From Macrophomina tecta (lineage: Eukaryota > Ascomycota > Dothideomycetes > Botryosphaeriales > Botryosphaeriaceae): 64,000 nucleotides of DNA. The notes beneath the pieces were generated by a model that had not been told where the DNA came from, did no database searches, and saw only the letters and a list, made by a program, of their open reading frames with translations. Positions 11,101 through 23,218 of the stretch are shown in pieces. A program made the translations under genes and the position numbers. Each line of letters begins with the position of its first letter. The stretch's first letter is position 1. The DNA is taken from positions 1,116,001 to 1,180,000 of the forward strand of contig JAKSGN010000021.1 of NCBI GenBank assembly GCA_024180945.1, given 5' to 3'.

Positions 11101-14100
11101 AGCACCTATACTAGAATTAGAGATAGTCCTATAGGAATTCTAGAATATACCGAGAATATTCTAAGAAAGAGATAAAGAATAACTACTAAAATATTAGCTA
11201 TAGAATTATAAGATACCTTTACTTCTAGAAATATAGCCTACTTTTAAGCCTATTTACTCCTTATTTAAGATAGAGGCTAAAGCATTACGGGAATATATCG
11301 ATAAAAACCTAGAATGAGAATATATATAACCCTTATAATTACTAGTAGAATACCCTATTCTATTCGTTCTAAAAAAGAATAGTAAGCTCCGCCTCTACGT
11401 TAACTATAGATAGCTAAATAATATTATAATAAAAAACCAATACCTATTACCTCGTATTAATAAATTATAGAATAAGCTTCGTAACGCTAAGTTCTTTACG
11501 AAACTAGACCTCCGAAAAGGTTACTACCTAGTCCGTATTAAGAAAGATAAAGAATAGAAGACGGCGTTCTAAACGCGATTTAGATATTATAAGTATACGG
11601 TAATATCTTTTAGGCTTACTAACGTATCGGCTATCTTCTAAAGCTTAGTTAACGATACCCTACGTCCGTATTTAGATATATTCGCCTTAGCTTACCTAGA
11701 CGATATCCTAATATACTCGAAAACGCTCGAGAAACACACCGAGTATGTAAGAAAAGTCCTAAAGGCCTTAGACGAACGAAATCTCTAAATAGCCCTAGAA
11801 AAGAGCGAGTAGTATATATAAAAAATAAAATACCTAGAGTTTATTATTACCCTAGGGCATATCGGCATAGACGACAAGAAACTAGACGCAATTAGAGACT
11901 AGCCAATACTATAAACTGTTAAAGAAGTATAATCCTTCCTTAGATTTACTAACTTTTACCGGAAGTTTATTATAAACTACGCTAGAATAGCGGTACCTCT
12001 AACTAATATTACTAAGAAAGAGCACGGGTTTATATAGAAAGAAAGATAATAACGAGCGTTTAACTTACTAAAGCGGATATTTATAGAAGTACCGGTTCTA
12101 GGGCTCTATAACCTAGATCTACCGATTACGGTAGAAACTGACGCTTTAGACTACGCTATAGAAGCCGTACTTAGTTAGCTAGATGAAGAAGATAGGCTAT
12201 ACCTTATCGCCTACTACTTAAGAAAAATAATACCTACTAAGAAGAACTATAACGTCTACGATAAGAAACTCTTAGCTATAGTCACGGCTTTTAAAGAATA
12301 GAGATACTACCTTAAAGGCGCTAAGTACTAGATTATAGTCTACTACGACTATAAGAACTTCTCGCACTTTACTACTACTAAGAAATTAAACCAACGATAG
12401 ATTTAGTAGGCTAAGAAACTAGCGTCTTATAATATAAAGATTACCTATAGAAAGGAATCTAAGAACGCTCGCGCTAACGCATTAAGTAGACGAGCCGACT
12501 ATATCGAAAAAAAGCTAGGTCCGTAACCTATAATACTTAATATATAGAAGAACGGGTCTTTTATACCCGCTAGCCGTAGCCGCTAAATTATAGCTATTTA
12601 TAGCCTAGGATAAACGTAGCTTAAGAAAGAACTAGACGACTCGCTTACTCTAGTTAGACTATTCGCCCTAGCGATACGCCTCGAAGGCAACGAATAGGAG
12701 TAAAAGATCTAAGAAGCCTACGTAAATAACGTAATAGCGTAAGAAATCGGAGAGCTTAAAGATAACCCCTAAGTAACTAGAAACGTAAATAGTATAATTT
12801 TATTTCTAGAATTAGTCTACGTTCCGGTTAAACTACGGGAAGAGCTTATAAAGAATATATATAAAGCCCTAGCACACGATTATTAAGAAATAGATAAGAC
12901 GATAGAGCGAATTACGAGAAGCTACTACTTTCTAGAGCTAAAAAGAATCGTCTAACGGGTAGTCTTATAATACGACCTTTATATTAGAAGTAAGGCCGCG
13001 AGGTATATACCCTACGAACTACTTTAGCCGCTACCGGTATCTAAGCGCCCTTAGTAATTTATCTCGCTAGACTTTATTACGGACCTACCTAAGTTAAAAG
13101 AACCGCTTACTAAGGTTAAGTATAACTTAATTCTAGTTATCGTTAATAGAATAATAAAGTATATATATTACCTACTATACCTTAAGATAGTAAATATAGA
13201 AGAACTCGCTTATACGTTCCTTAGAATAATCCTCGGTAACTACGGGTTACTAGAAGAGCTCGTATTAGATAGAGATTAGCTATTTATATCTCGATTCTAG
13301 TAGACTCTCACCCGCTAGCTTAGAGTAAAATATAAGCTCTTAACCACGGTATACCCTTAAATAGACGGCTAGATAAAACGGATGAACTAAACGCTAAAAT
13401 AGTACTTACGTTACTACCTTAACTACGTATAAAATAATTAGGTCGAGCTACTACCGCTCACATAGTTCGCGTATAATAGCTTAAAAGCGTTAGCTATAAA
13501 AGAATCCCTATTCTACGCTAATTACGGTTACGAGCCTATAGCTTATAAAGAGCTAATACTAAGCGAATCTCTAGCCTAAAAAGAAATTCTTAAAGTAGAC
13601 TAGCTAAAGGTACTTTACGAATAACTATATCTAGACCTTAAATTCGTAGCCCTATAAATAGGTAAATACTATAATAGACGGCACTAGGAGGCACTAAAGC
13701 TAAAAGAAGGGAATAAAGTTTACCTTCTTAGAAAAAATATTAAGATAAAACGGCCGAATAATAAATTAGACCTTAAAAAAATCGGACCGTTCGAAATTAA
13801 AAAATAAATTAGAAAGGTTAATTTCCGCCTTAGATTACCTAATACTATACGAATATATTCTATATTTTACGTCTTACTCCTCGAACCGGCACTAGAAAAC
13901 GCCACGCTATTACGCTAAACGGAAGAAATGCTACCGGAAAATCTAGATGCCGACGAAAATATAGACTAGAACGTAGAATAAGTCCTAGATAGCGGCTATA
14001 TTAACGGTTAATTTCGATACCTCCTTAAATGGAAAGGAGACTAGGATAATACCTAGAAACCACCGGAACTCTACGACTATTAAGAGCTTATTAATAAGTT

Positions 14101-14110
14101 CTATCGCTAA
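8157..14110 (+). pseudogene. Degenerate gag-pol of the gypsy chromovirus
   Basis: Remains of a polyprotein frame for capsid, protease, reverse transcriptase, RNase H, integrase and chromodomain. Best-kept segments are the LYVNYR motif of RT (about 11395), [10 protein letters not shown] (about 11690-11720), the integrase ISLDFITDLPKL (about 13060) and the chromodomain core RYLLKWKGD (about 14015-14040). Gln and Trp codons have repeatedly become TAA or TAG and Asp codons Asn, as RIP predicts. No functional product is possible. In related elements the chromodomain steers integration to heterochromatin, which would fit this heavily nested AT-rich block. Confidence 0.85.
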
Positions 14111-14826
14111 AACCTAGATCGACTAATACCGCCAACTCGTCGTATACGAAGGACCTAAAATCGAAGTTAGAAAATAGAGATAACCACGCCTAATTAACTA
14201 GACCGAAACCCTCGGGAGGCGTAGAACCCGAACTAACGCTAAGAGACCTAATAGATTAGAACAACCCTATAACGTTATTAGCTAAGGTATCGCTATATAA
14301 ACGCTTTAGCGATCGTTCCTTCTTAGTATTTTTAGGGTTAACGGGCTTCCTAGCCTCGCGAGCTAACTTAAGACGGTCTAACTTCTCTAACTTCTTTACA
14401 GTTATAGCCTTCTTCGAGAGTATTAAATAAGTATAACGCTTTAAGAGATCCTTCTATTTCTCTAAACGAGATAAATAGGCTATTACGGCCTATATAGCCT
14501 TATGAGCCTCCTTCCGGTCCGTATATACTTTAGCGCGCGCTCGATCGAGACGATTAACTAAAGTTAAATATTAGTAATAATAGAAGACGATAGGAATAGA
14601 ATATATAGCCCGTAGTATTAAGACCCCTACTATCGTAAGTAGTCTAACTACGACGAGTATACTCTCTATAACGGGAAGAACTCTTAACATCTATTTAATA
14701 CTCTACGGGCTCACCCTTAGAAGCTAGGAGTAAATAAAAAAAATAAGAAACGGGCATCTCGTAGCCCTCGCGATCGATACGCTTACCTAGAAGAACCTAT
14801 TTAGTACGCTTACGTTTTAAAGGCAT
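14100..14826 (-). pseudogene. Antisense frame inside the chromovirus, Cys-motif plus coiled coil
   Basis: Between the chromodomain and the 3' LTR, the strand opposite to pol carries a protein-like frame. It starts with ATG at 14826 (MPLKRKRTK). An internal Met segment (MPVSYFFYLLLASKGEP) is followed by KSSSRYREYTRRS, where Tyr positions suggest lost Cys residues of a zinc-binding motif. A shift of frame then coincides with a TACTAATA branch-like site and a TTTAG acceptor. Next comes a charged helical stretch (RARAKVYTDRKEAHKAI onward) and a segment ending LKRLYSDTLANNVI. Nearly all stops are TAA/TAG at likely Gln or Trp codons. Similar antisense segments occur in the elements at 26870-32705 and 37074-43398. 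Function is unknown. I recall fungal hypothetical proteins with such a Cys motif and coiled coil, but cannot check this. Confidence 0.5.
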
Positions 14827-14927
14827 CGTAAAAATTTACTAGAGAAAAGAAAGAAAGAACAAAAAAAACCTAAGATATAGATAAATAAATAAATCTTCGG
14901 GCTAAAGATTCTTAAGAGGGGGGATAG

Positions 14928-15670
14928 TATTACGAACCCTAGGATATAAGGGCTTTATAAACCCACGAGTGGAAAGCCCGTACGGAAAAAGGCACTGCAG
15001 GGGCTAGAAACCTATAAGAACGATAGAGCTATACTACTAGCACGCCTACACGGGAAAACTAGCCTTAAGAAAAGACGGCGCGTACGGACCTAGGTAAGAT
15101 AGTAATAAAAGCCCGTATAAAAGTAACGCCCGCGTAGCATAGCGACTACCCGGAAGAATAGTAGGACCGAGTTCCCGTAGAAAAAAGACACCCGTAGAAA
15201 AGAAATATAGATTTAGGAAACTAACTTCAGATATAAGAAATAGATAAAGAGAATATTAAATATATCGTCCGCTTATTAGAGTAGAAGTTAGGTTCCGGAA
15301 AATAGACCTTAGCGCCTAAGTTACGTAGAACCTACCGGGCCTATTAGATAATAAAGAATTATAACTATCCTCTATAATACTTAAATAACTAAGGATACTA
15401 ACTATCTACTACTATCTATAGATTACTATATATTTTTTATAGTATATAGATATACTTCTTAGATAGTACTTAGACCTTTGTAGTTAACTTAAAGTTCTAA
15501 TATAACCCTATTAGAGGTAATAAGCCTAACGCGTACCGCGTACTAATAGATTACGTAATTACTACTATCATTCTAATTCTTTATTCTTCTCTTATTCTTT
15601 AAGGTAAACCCTTTAGCTACCTAACCCTACTAGGTAATTCCAAAGCCTAGTAGAAGAGGCCGCCGTTACA
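14928..15670 (+). repeat. 3' LTR of the gypsy chromovirus
   Basis: Direct repeat of 7414-8156, preceded by the polypurine tract at about 14913-14927 and followed by the second CTATC target copy. Confidence 0.92.
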
Positions 15671-15838
15671 CTATCTAAGAAATATATTTATATACTATAG
15701 AAAAGCTATAATAATCTAGATTAATATAGCAAGATTAAAGTAGCTAACTTAATAGTATTAAATTAACTATCTTAGATTATTATAATCTAAATAGATTTTT
15801 ATATAACTTAGATATTAAAGTTTATTTTCTAAAATCTA
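15671..15838 (-). repeat. Older chromovirus LTR, second part
   Basis: Continuation of 7205-7413 after the insertion. It follows the LTR at 26870-27654 to about 15838, and another copy of the same LTR family then starts. Confidence 0.65.
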
Positions 15839-15847
15839 ACTTTTATA

Positions 15848-16147
15848 TATAATAGTAGTCTCTTTTATTAGGCTTTAGAATCGCCTAGTAGAGTTAGATA
15901 GCTATAGGTATACCTTAAAGAATAAAAGAAAAGTAAAGAATTAAAATAATAGTAGTAATTATATAATATATTAGTATATAATATATATTAGACTTATTAT
16001 CTCTAATAAATTTATATTAGGACTTTAAGTTAATTATAAAAATTAAAGTACTATCTAAAAAGTATATTTATATACTATAAAAAAGCTATAATAATCTAAA
16101 AATTAAAATAACTATTAAATTAGTTATAATATTAGATTAATTTAAAA
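15848..16147 (-). repeat. Third, truncated copy of the chromovirus LTR family
   Basis: Starts TATAATAGTAGTCTC and follows the same sequence as 7205-7413 plus 15671-15720 and as 26870-27170. It breaks off near 16147, where a different repeat family begins. It is strongly RIP-mutated and no target duplication was found. Confidence 0.6.
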
Positions 16148-16150
16148 AGA

Positions 16151-17502
16151 AAAAGAGTATACCTAATTACTATATAGAATATAGTATTATATATTAGCTA
16201 TAGATATTATATAGTAAGGTAAGTTAGTTTTATTATATAGCTATTACTATAAATAATAAATAAAAAATAATAAATTAATAAAAAAATAAGAAAATATATC
16301 GCTAAGCAGTTATTAGTAATACTAGTAGTATACTATATATATAGAAAATATAGATATTAGCACGGTGTTTTCTTTATTATTAGGTATTATTACTATTAAG
16401 AATAATAGAAGTTAGTCTTATATAATAATACTAGCGAATATACTAATTAATAACTTACGCATGCTAATAATACTTATAAAATATAGGGTTATTTTTTTAA
16501 TAGCTTTAATAGATATAATAACCCCCCGTACCTCTCTAGATTTTTATAGTTTAGATCTAGCTTCTCTTCTTTAACTAAAATATCTTTAACTAATATTAAT
16601 ATTTTTATTACCTTTTTCTTCTAAATAATTATTACTATATAAACCTCTTTTGGCTTTATTTACTTAGATTACTTCTATAATAAGCTTTTATAAATATTTA
16701 TTATAGATAATATAGTAAAGCTTCTTCTTTATCTTTAGCCATAGCCTAGTTTAGTAGTAGTATACTATATATATTATATACGCTACTAGGGCACGATACG
16801 CTACCACGAGAGTAAAGTATAGATTAATTTTATACCTATAAAGCTTCTTAGAAGGCTTCGCTAGATTTACTTTAAGAATCTATTCTATACTAAGTATAAT
16901 TAGTATACGAAGAGTAGTTATAAATATACTTTAGTAAATCTACTTTTTCTCTACTTTTCTTATACTTTTTATATACTTTTATACTACTTATATTTATTAT
17001 TAATAATAAAATTTATTTTAGATTTCTCCTTAATTCTACCGCGCTACTAATCTACTATTATTCTATTATAATAGTTTTAATAGTGCCCCCGATAAGAAGA
17101 TACTAGAGTTTATAAAAAAGAATATACTTATATTATATAAATATACTAATATATTAGAAGAGGTAGTATCGGTATATAAAAAGTAGAAGGCGAAGAAGAT
17201 TATAGCTATTAACAGCTATAATAACTAGTAATATATACGTAATATATTATACTTAAAGAATTAGTAGTATTATTAGACTAGATTAAATAGGATTAGCTTA
17301 ATAAAGCTAACTAATAAAGTAGTAAATAAGAAGTTTAAAAATAAGTACTTTATAAGAATATTTAATATAAATAAGAAGTAGTTCTAGTATAGCTTAAATA
17401 TAAAGTAATTACTTCTATAGAGCCTTTCTTTATAAATTAAATAATATTTCTAACATTTTTTCTTATTTTTTAATTCTAGGGGGCGCCCTTACTATAGCTT
17501 AC
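16151..17502. repeat. Unclassified AT-rich repeat, copy 1
   Basis: Bases 16151-16860 match 46961-47504 in the same orientation, with an extra segment in this copy (about 16290-16480). The part from about 17090 to 17440 reads on the plus strand as a Lys/Asn-rich, stop-ridden frame that could be a decayed transposase C-terminus, but this is weak. The repeat is interrupted by the copia element at 17503. Confidence 0.5.
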
Positions 17503-17638
17503 TATTAGAATATTATGTATATATATAATAAACTTTAGCTTAGTTATAAAAGAGGATAAATAAAAGAACTTTTTTAAGTATTTCTCTTATGCCTTATACT
17601 ACTTATTCTTAATTAATAGATTACTACTAAATCTAATA
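17503..17638 (+). repeat. 5' LTR of the copia element
   Basis: 136 bp, matching 23083-23218 in direct and 4587-4723 in inverted orientation. The sequence just downstream (GTTATAAGCCCG) is where the primer-binding site should lie; its tRNA was not identified. Confidence 0.92.
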
Positions 17639-20600
17639 GTTATAAGCCCGAATATGCATTTAATACCTTCTACTATCTAAAGTATTATCTATAACTATCT
17701 TTTAGTTATTCTAAGATATCTAGTTAATATTCGAAGCGGCTTAAGTATATAGTACTACTAGTAGCATATAACCTTAACCGTTATTAGCTAACTAAAGGCG
17801 CATACTATAGTATAATAATAGTTAATAATAACTAACTATACTTATTATAGTATAGCTATATATATAAGTAAGTTATAGCTAATAGTATTACTATATTTCT
17901 AAGTAATTAGTCGATCTATTCGGTCTATTTTATACGTACAACCGATAAACTAATCTAATTAATAACGTATTAAAATTAAAATTAATAACGTTCTTAAAGC
18001 TAATAATTATTTTAAAAGGCTCTTAAGACTAGAATATCTAGTTTAATCTTATCTAATTATATATATAATGCGCTAATATATTTAAATATATTAATCTAAG
18101 TAAGCCGAAACGCCTAGCCTAATTTATAGTACCGGTTAAGCTAACTTAATAATAAGAGTAAACGATTAACTATTATTATCTCGATCTAGATAACTATAAG
18201 AAGGAAAAGAAGGACTACGAGCGTATTTATAAAGAAATTAATAATCTTTTAATAGTTATTAATAACTCTATAGGAGCCTTGCTTTAATTAATTCTTTAGA
18301 ATCTTTTTAATATATATTTATACTACTAACTTAGAGTTCTATAAGTGAGGATTAAACTATCTACTACTATATAAAAATACCTTATTATTAACTAGCTTTA
18401 CTAGCTACAAAAGCCTCCTAATAATTAGAATATAGATAAATAGCTAAATTAATAGAAAGAAATAGTCTATAAAGCTAAAGCCCTAAAGATAATAGAGATT
18501 ATATTAAGGCGAGGTATTAATATCTTTCTTAATATACTTCTTTTATACGACTCTAAATATACTATAATAGTTATTAGAGAATCTTCTAAAGTAGTAGAAA
18601 CTAAACTAAACGTTACTAACTATATTACTAACTACTAAGAGCACGTAAGGTATAAGTAAGTAGCTTAAGATAAAGATACTACTTAAATAATAATAGTAGT
18701 AATACTTTATAGTAAACCCTAATTAGAAGGTCTACTACTAAGGCCATGCCTATATAGTATACTTTACTAGATAGCTAAATGCTACTACCTAAATAAATAA
18801 ATATACCTATTAGAGTAGAAACTAAAGAAGAATATTTAGGCTTAACTTTAAAAGAAGATAAGTAATCTATATACTAAGATAATAGTTAAATATATACTAG
18901 CTAGAGAAGCTAAAGAAGGCGAATCTACTAATAAGAATTAGAATTATTAGAACTTATTAGTATAAGCAGAAGATCTATAGAATAAAAATCTAGTAGCGCT
19001 TATAGCTATTATTACTATATCTCTTATTACTAAATATAGTAAACTAACTACGCTATAGCTTTTATAGATAGTTAATACTAGCTCCTTATACTACGTATAT
19101 AATTAATATATAAAGAAGTAGTTTACTAAAATACGTAACGTAGGCCTAGATAACTATATTATAAGTAGTAATATATATATTCTAGTAGAAGCGTTTAGTA
19201 CTATTACTATTAAGGCTTATTATTACTTAATATAATAAATTCTAATACTACTAGATACTACTTACGTGTCTTTATTTATAGCCAACCTCGTGTCGATTAC
19301 TAAGGTAAATAAGAAAGGAGTTTATCTTAATATAGACTACCTAGTTCTTTATAAGAAAGATATTATTATATATAAACTAACACCCTACTAAAACCTCTAC
19401 TTTATAGAGCTTAATAAAGTAAAGAATTTAATAAATTAAATTACTATAGGACTTATAATCCGAAAGCGTCTAGCTAAGTAATAGCATAAAGTCTTTACTT
19501 ATATATTATCTATAGTTATTAAAGCGCTACTAACTGCTATAGAGGGTGTAGCTATTATAGAAGAAGCTATACTATAGTACTATAATATATATACTCGAGC
19601 TAAAGCTTATTAAATTATCTTATATAATATAATGCCCGAGGAATTATTCTTAGAACTATTCTTCTAAATATTATTTAATCTTATTTAGATAATCGAAGCT
19701 ACTAATACGTATATATAGATTACGTATCTTAAATATATAGCTATATAGTATATAATTATAATAATCTATGTAAATAAGAATAACTACATAGATATTATCT
19801 TATTAATAAAATGAATAATTAGAAAATACTTTTAACGAAAAGTAGTTTTCTTATACTTAAATAGAGAAAAGTCCCTAGGAACTACCTTTTAAAAAGAACT
19901 ATAAAGAAGAAAAATTACTCTTAAAGTATTAAGTTTTTAAATACCTAAGTAGAATAGTAATACTAAACGTTTTAGATAGTTACTCGTCTTAAAAGTAAGA
20001 ACACTATAAATTAGTAATAACCTATCTAATTATAATTAGCCCGAATATATCTATATAGCTGCTTATATTTTAAACTAAATACTAGCTAAAGGCCTTAACT
20101 AAAAGACTCTATTTAAAATAGTTTATAGTAAGAAGCCGAATATTAGCTACCTATATATATACGGCTATAAAGCGTATATACTAAATAAGATAATTCTATA
20201 TATCTAAAAGCTTTAGAAATAAGTACTAATTAGATACTTAGTTAGATATAACTCTACTAATATCTTCTAAATCTAGATACTAAGTATAAATAAAATTATA
20301 TATATCTAAGATATTATGTTTAATAAGAATAGTAAATACTTATCTTATAATTAAGAGTACTATTAAGAAGTATTTAAAGCCGAGAAAAAATAAATCCTTA
20401 TATATCTATAAATCTATCTAAATAATAATAATCTTATATTATTCTTAGCCTTATTAATAAGTACTAAATCTTTAGAGAATAAGTTCCTTAAATTAAGTAA
20501 ATAGTACTAAGCTATAGAAGCTAGTAGTAGCTATTAACTAAATTTACTTATTTAATTACTAATGCTATTACCGTCTACAACAAGTAATAAGTTAAACTTA

Positions 20601-22207
20601 TAAAAAGAGTAGCCTAAAAGCAGTCTTTAAGTATATTAAACGTAAGATACTAAACTGACTAGTAACGAAAATAGTTAAATCTAACCTAACTCTAAACCTA
20701 GGCTAGATTTAGAAACTATATCTATAATACTCGAATAATATTACTAACCAGCTCCTCAAGCCTTAGAAAGTAATAAAGAATAATAATTAAGACTCGGACT
20801 ACTAATACTAGTTTAATATAATACTAATCTAGACTCTATAGCTAGTAGAGACAACCGAGTACTAAGAAAATTAAAAATTAGCTTTAAAGTAAACCCAAAT
20901 TCGATTATTTAAGGTAAAAGAACACGTTAATTAGCCTATATTATATAACTCCTACTTAATTAGTACTTAGATTAAGCCTAGAGAATATTATTCGCTACTA
21001 TACTATCTACTATATAAACGCCTCGCTAGTATCGGGATATACTTCTACCGAAGCTAAAGACGTTTAAAGAACTTCTTACGTATCTACTTAGATCTAAATT
21101 TCTAAAAGTGGTAGAAGCCGAACTACGAAAACTCTAGAGTAAGGGGGTATAGAGAGTTCTTTTAAAAATAAATATATAAGATAATACTAAGAAGGTTATA
21201 CTACTTACTTAGGTTTTTAAGTATAAATTTAATAAAAACGGCTATCTACTAAAATATAAGGCATGTATTTACGTTAGAGGTAATCTATAAATAACCTAAG
21301 AAGATATCTTTATAGCTACCCTAGCCTTTCGTATTTTTCGGGCGCTTATAGCTATTATTTATACCTTTAACCTTAAAATAAGATAATACGACGTTATAAA
21401 TACATTTCCCTATATTCTACTTAAGTAAATAACGTACTATAAGCTACTAGAAGAAATAATATTAAAGAATAAATAAGTTCTTTAACTACTAAAAGCGTTA
21501 TATAGTCTTAAAAAATTACTAGCGCTTTAGCAATATTACTTCTATAATATACTTATAGAACTTAACTTAGAACTAGTTTTAGACGCCCTATATCTCTATA
21601 CGAATAATTATCTATTTATATTCTTCTTTATAGATAATATTATTATTATCTTTTATAAAAAAGATAAATACTATATAGATATATTTTAAGAGGACCTCTT
21701 CTAGTACTATAAGATATATATAATAGACGAAATCTAGTAGTTTCTTATACTATATATAGTCCGAAATTAATAAGAGTATTTACTCTAGTTTTTTTAGAAA
21801 TTCTATATTAATAACCTAATTACTAAATATAATATTAAGAAAGTAAACGCTCTAGTAATATCTTTACTATAAGATAAGCCTCTTATACTAAATAAAGACT
21901 TATACGTAATACTATAAGACGTTTATACCTTCTAAAGTAAGATAGGATTAGTATAGTTCGCTATAATTAGTATAAGAGTAGATATTATCTTTACTATATT
22001 AGCTTTATTAGCGTATCTAACTAATTCTTTCTACTAATACCTTATACTAGCGTAGAGACTTCTTTAATACCTTAGAGAAATAAAGAAGCTCGTTCTATAC
22101 TTTAATAGCTTAGTCTACTAGGATAAATAAAATATCTTTATAATTAGTAGTAATGCAGCATATATAAATAATTAAGAAATACGTAAAATCTACTAAGGCT
22201 CGCTTAT

Positions 22208-22373
22208 TATTACGAATACGCCTATATATATAGAGCTGTTGGGGCAAACTAGCTACTAGGCTGGTTATTATAGTATCTTTTATCGACCGACCGGCTACTC
22301 GCGGTCGATGGGAGGTTGGCCGAATGGCTTTACAGCAAGGACTAAAACCCAACACGATCGCCGCGCTATAATA
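22208..22373. repeat. 166-bp solo LTR nested in the copia RNase H domain
   Basis: The inverted copia copy at 1-22 runs straight through this site, which shows the empty target. Here the sequence is interrupted by 166 bp flanked by a perfect CTTAT duplication (22203-22207 and 22374-22378). The insert starts TATTACGAATAC and ends CTATAATA, an LTR-like TATTA...TAATA pair. Its middle (about 22227-22365) keeps normal GC while the host element is AT-rich. The family is not otherwise seen in the window. A short minus-strand open frame crossing it is accidental. Confidence 0.8.
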
Positions 22374-23082
22374 CTTATTATACTATTTAGAGGTCTAGTA
22401 GATTAAAAAGCCACTAAATAACTAATTATTACTATATTAATTACTAAAGTAGAGCTTCTTAACTTATTTAAAATAGCTAAGTAGTGCTTTTAGTAGAAAT
22501 AATTCTTTAACTAACTATAGTTTAATCTAGGCTATTATATATAGATTTAGTATAATAACCAAATAACTCTACGACTTATAGAAGAAAGTATTAGAAAACT
22601 AATAATAAAGTTACGTTATATTAATATTTATTATTACTAGCTTAGATAAGAAGTATTAGTAGGTAATATCTACTTTAGATAGACGTCTATAGCTAATATA
22701 ATTATAGACGGACTTATAAAGGCACTACTAAAGTAGAAATATTAGATATTTATTAACTAATTAGGATTTATACTATTAATTAGATAAAATAATTAAGTTT
22801 CTTCTATTTTTTTTATTTAATATTATACGTTTTTTATTTTTCTTATTTAGATATATATAGCCTATAGTAATTCGCTTAGCTAAATTATTAGCTACTTATT
22901 AGTTACTTTTAAGAAGTATAGCGGTATAAGTAAAGATAGTCTACTTAATAACTAAATCTGCTCGCTATTCTTTTTTAATCTTAAGTTTATAAGTTTAATT
23001 CTTAGTTATATACGTAGTTATTCTTTTTATCTATAGCTACTATTATATCGTGCGCTAGCTTTACCACTACACGAAGGAGGTA

Positions 23083-23218
23083 TATTAGAATATTATATAT
23101 ATATATAATAAACTTTAGCTTAGTTATAAAAGAAGATAAATAAAAGAACTCTTCTAAGCATTTCTCTTATACCTTATACTACTTATTCTTAATTAATAGA
23201 TTGCTACTAAATCTAATA
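23083..23218 (+). repeat. 3' LTR of the copia element
   Basis: Direct repeat of 17503-17638, preceded by the polypurine tract and followed by the second CTTAC. Confidence 0.92.

Larger units (their letters stand above)
7414..15670 (+). mobile_element. Full-length Ty3/gypsy chromovirus, RIP-mutated
   Basis: An 8257-bp element with two 743-bp direct LTRs and a perfect 5-bp target duplication, CTATC (7409-7413 and 15671-15675). A purine tract (AAGAGGGGGGATAG) precedes the 3' LTR. Through many TAA/TAG stops the plus strand still shows this order: gag with a knuckle-like segment (about 9240-9300), aspartic protease (INSG, from DSG, about 10350), reverse transcriptase with [10 protein letters not shown] (about 11690-11720), RNase H with a TDA core (about 12135), integrase (about 12880-13600, ISLDFITDLPKL near 13060) and a chromodomain (about 13980-14110). 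Protease, RT, RNase H, integrase, chromodomain is the order of chromoviruses. A reading frame on the opposite strand fills the gap between pol and the 3' LTR. Confidence 0.92.
17503..23218 (+). mobile_element. Full-length Ty1/copia element, RIP-mutated
   Basis: A 5716-bp element with 136-bp LTRs (17503-17638 and 23083-23218) and a perfect 5-bp target duplication CTTAC (17498-17502 and 23219-23223). LTR ends are TATTAGA...TCTAATA, the RIP-changed form of TGTTAGA...TCTAACA. A purine tract (GAAGGAGG, about 23073-23080) precedes the 3' LTR. The plus strand shows a reverse transcriptase core FFFIDNIIIIFY (about 21625-21660) and, downstream, an RNase H segment (FRGLVD.KATK, about 22385-22420). No open frame survives. 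The RNase H region is split by a 166-bp solo LTR (22208-22373) that the inverted copy at 1-4723 lacks. Confidence 0.92.

Noticed and set aside
22110..22355. 81-codon minus-strand open frame
   Set aside because: It spans the border between RIP-mutated copia sequence and the inserted solo LTR, so it cannot be an ancestral gene.
22305..22365. tRNA-like A-box (GGTTGGCCGAATGGC) inside the solo LTR
   Set aside because: No matching B-box, no acceptor or T-arm pairing; the 166-bp insert has LTR-like ends and a 5-bp duplication instead.
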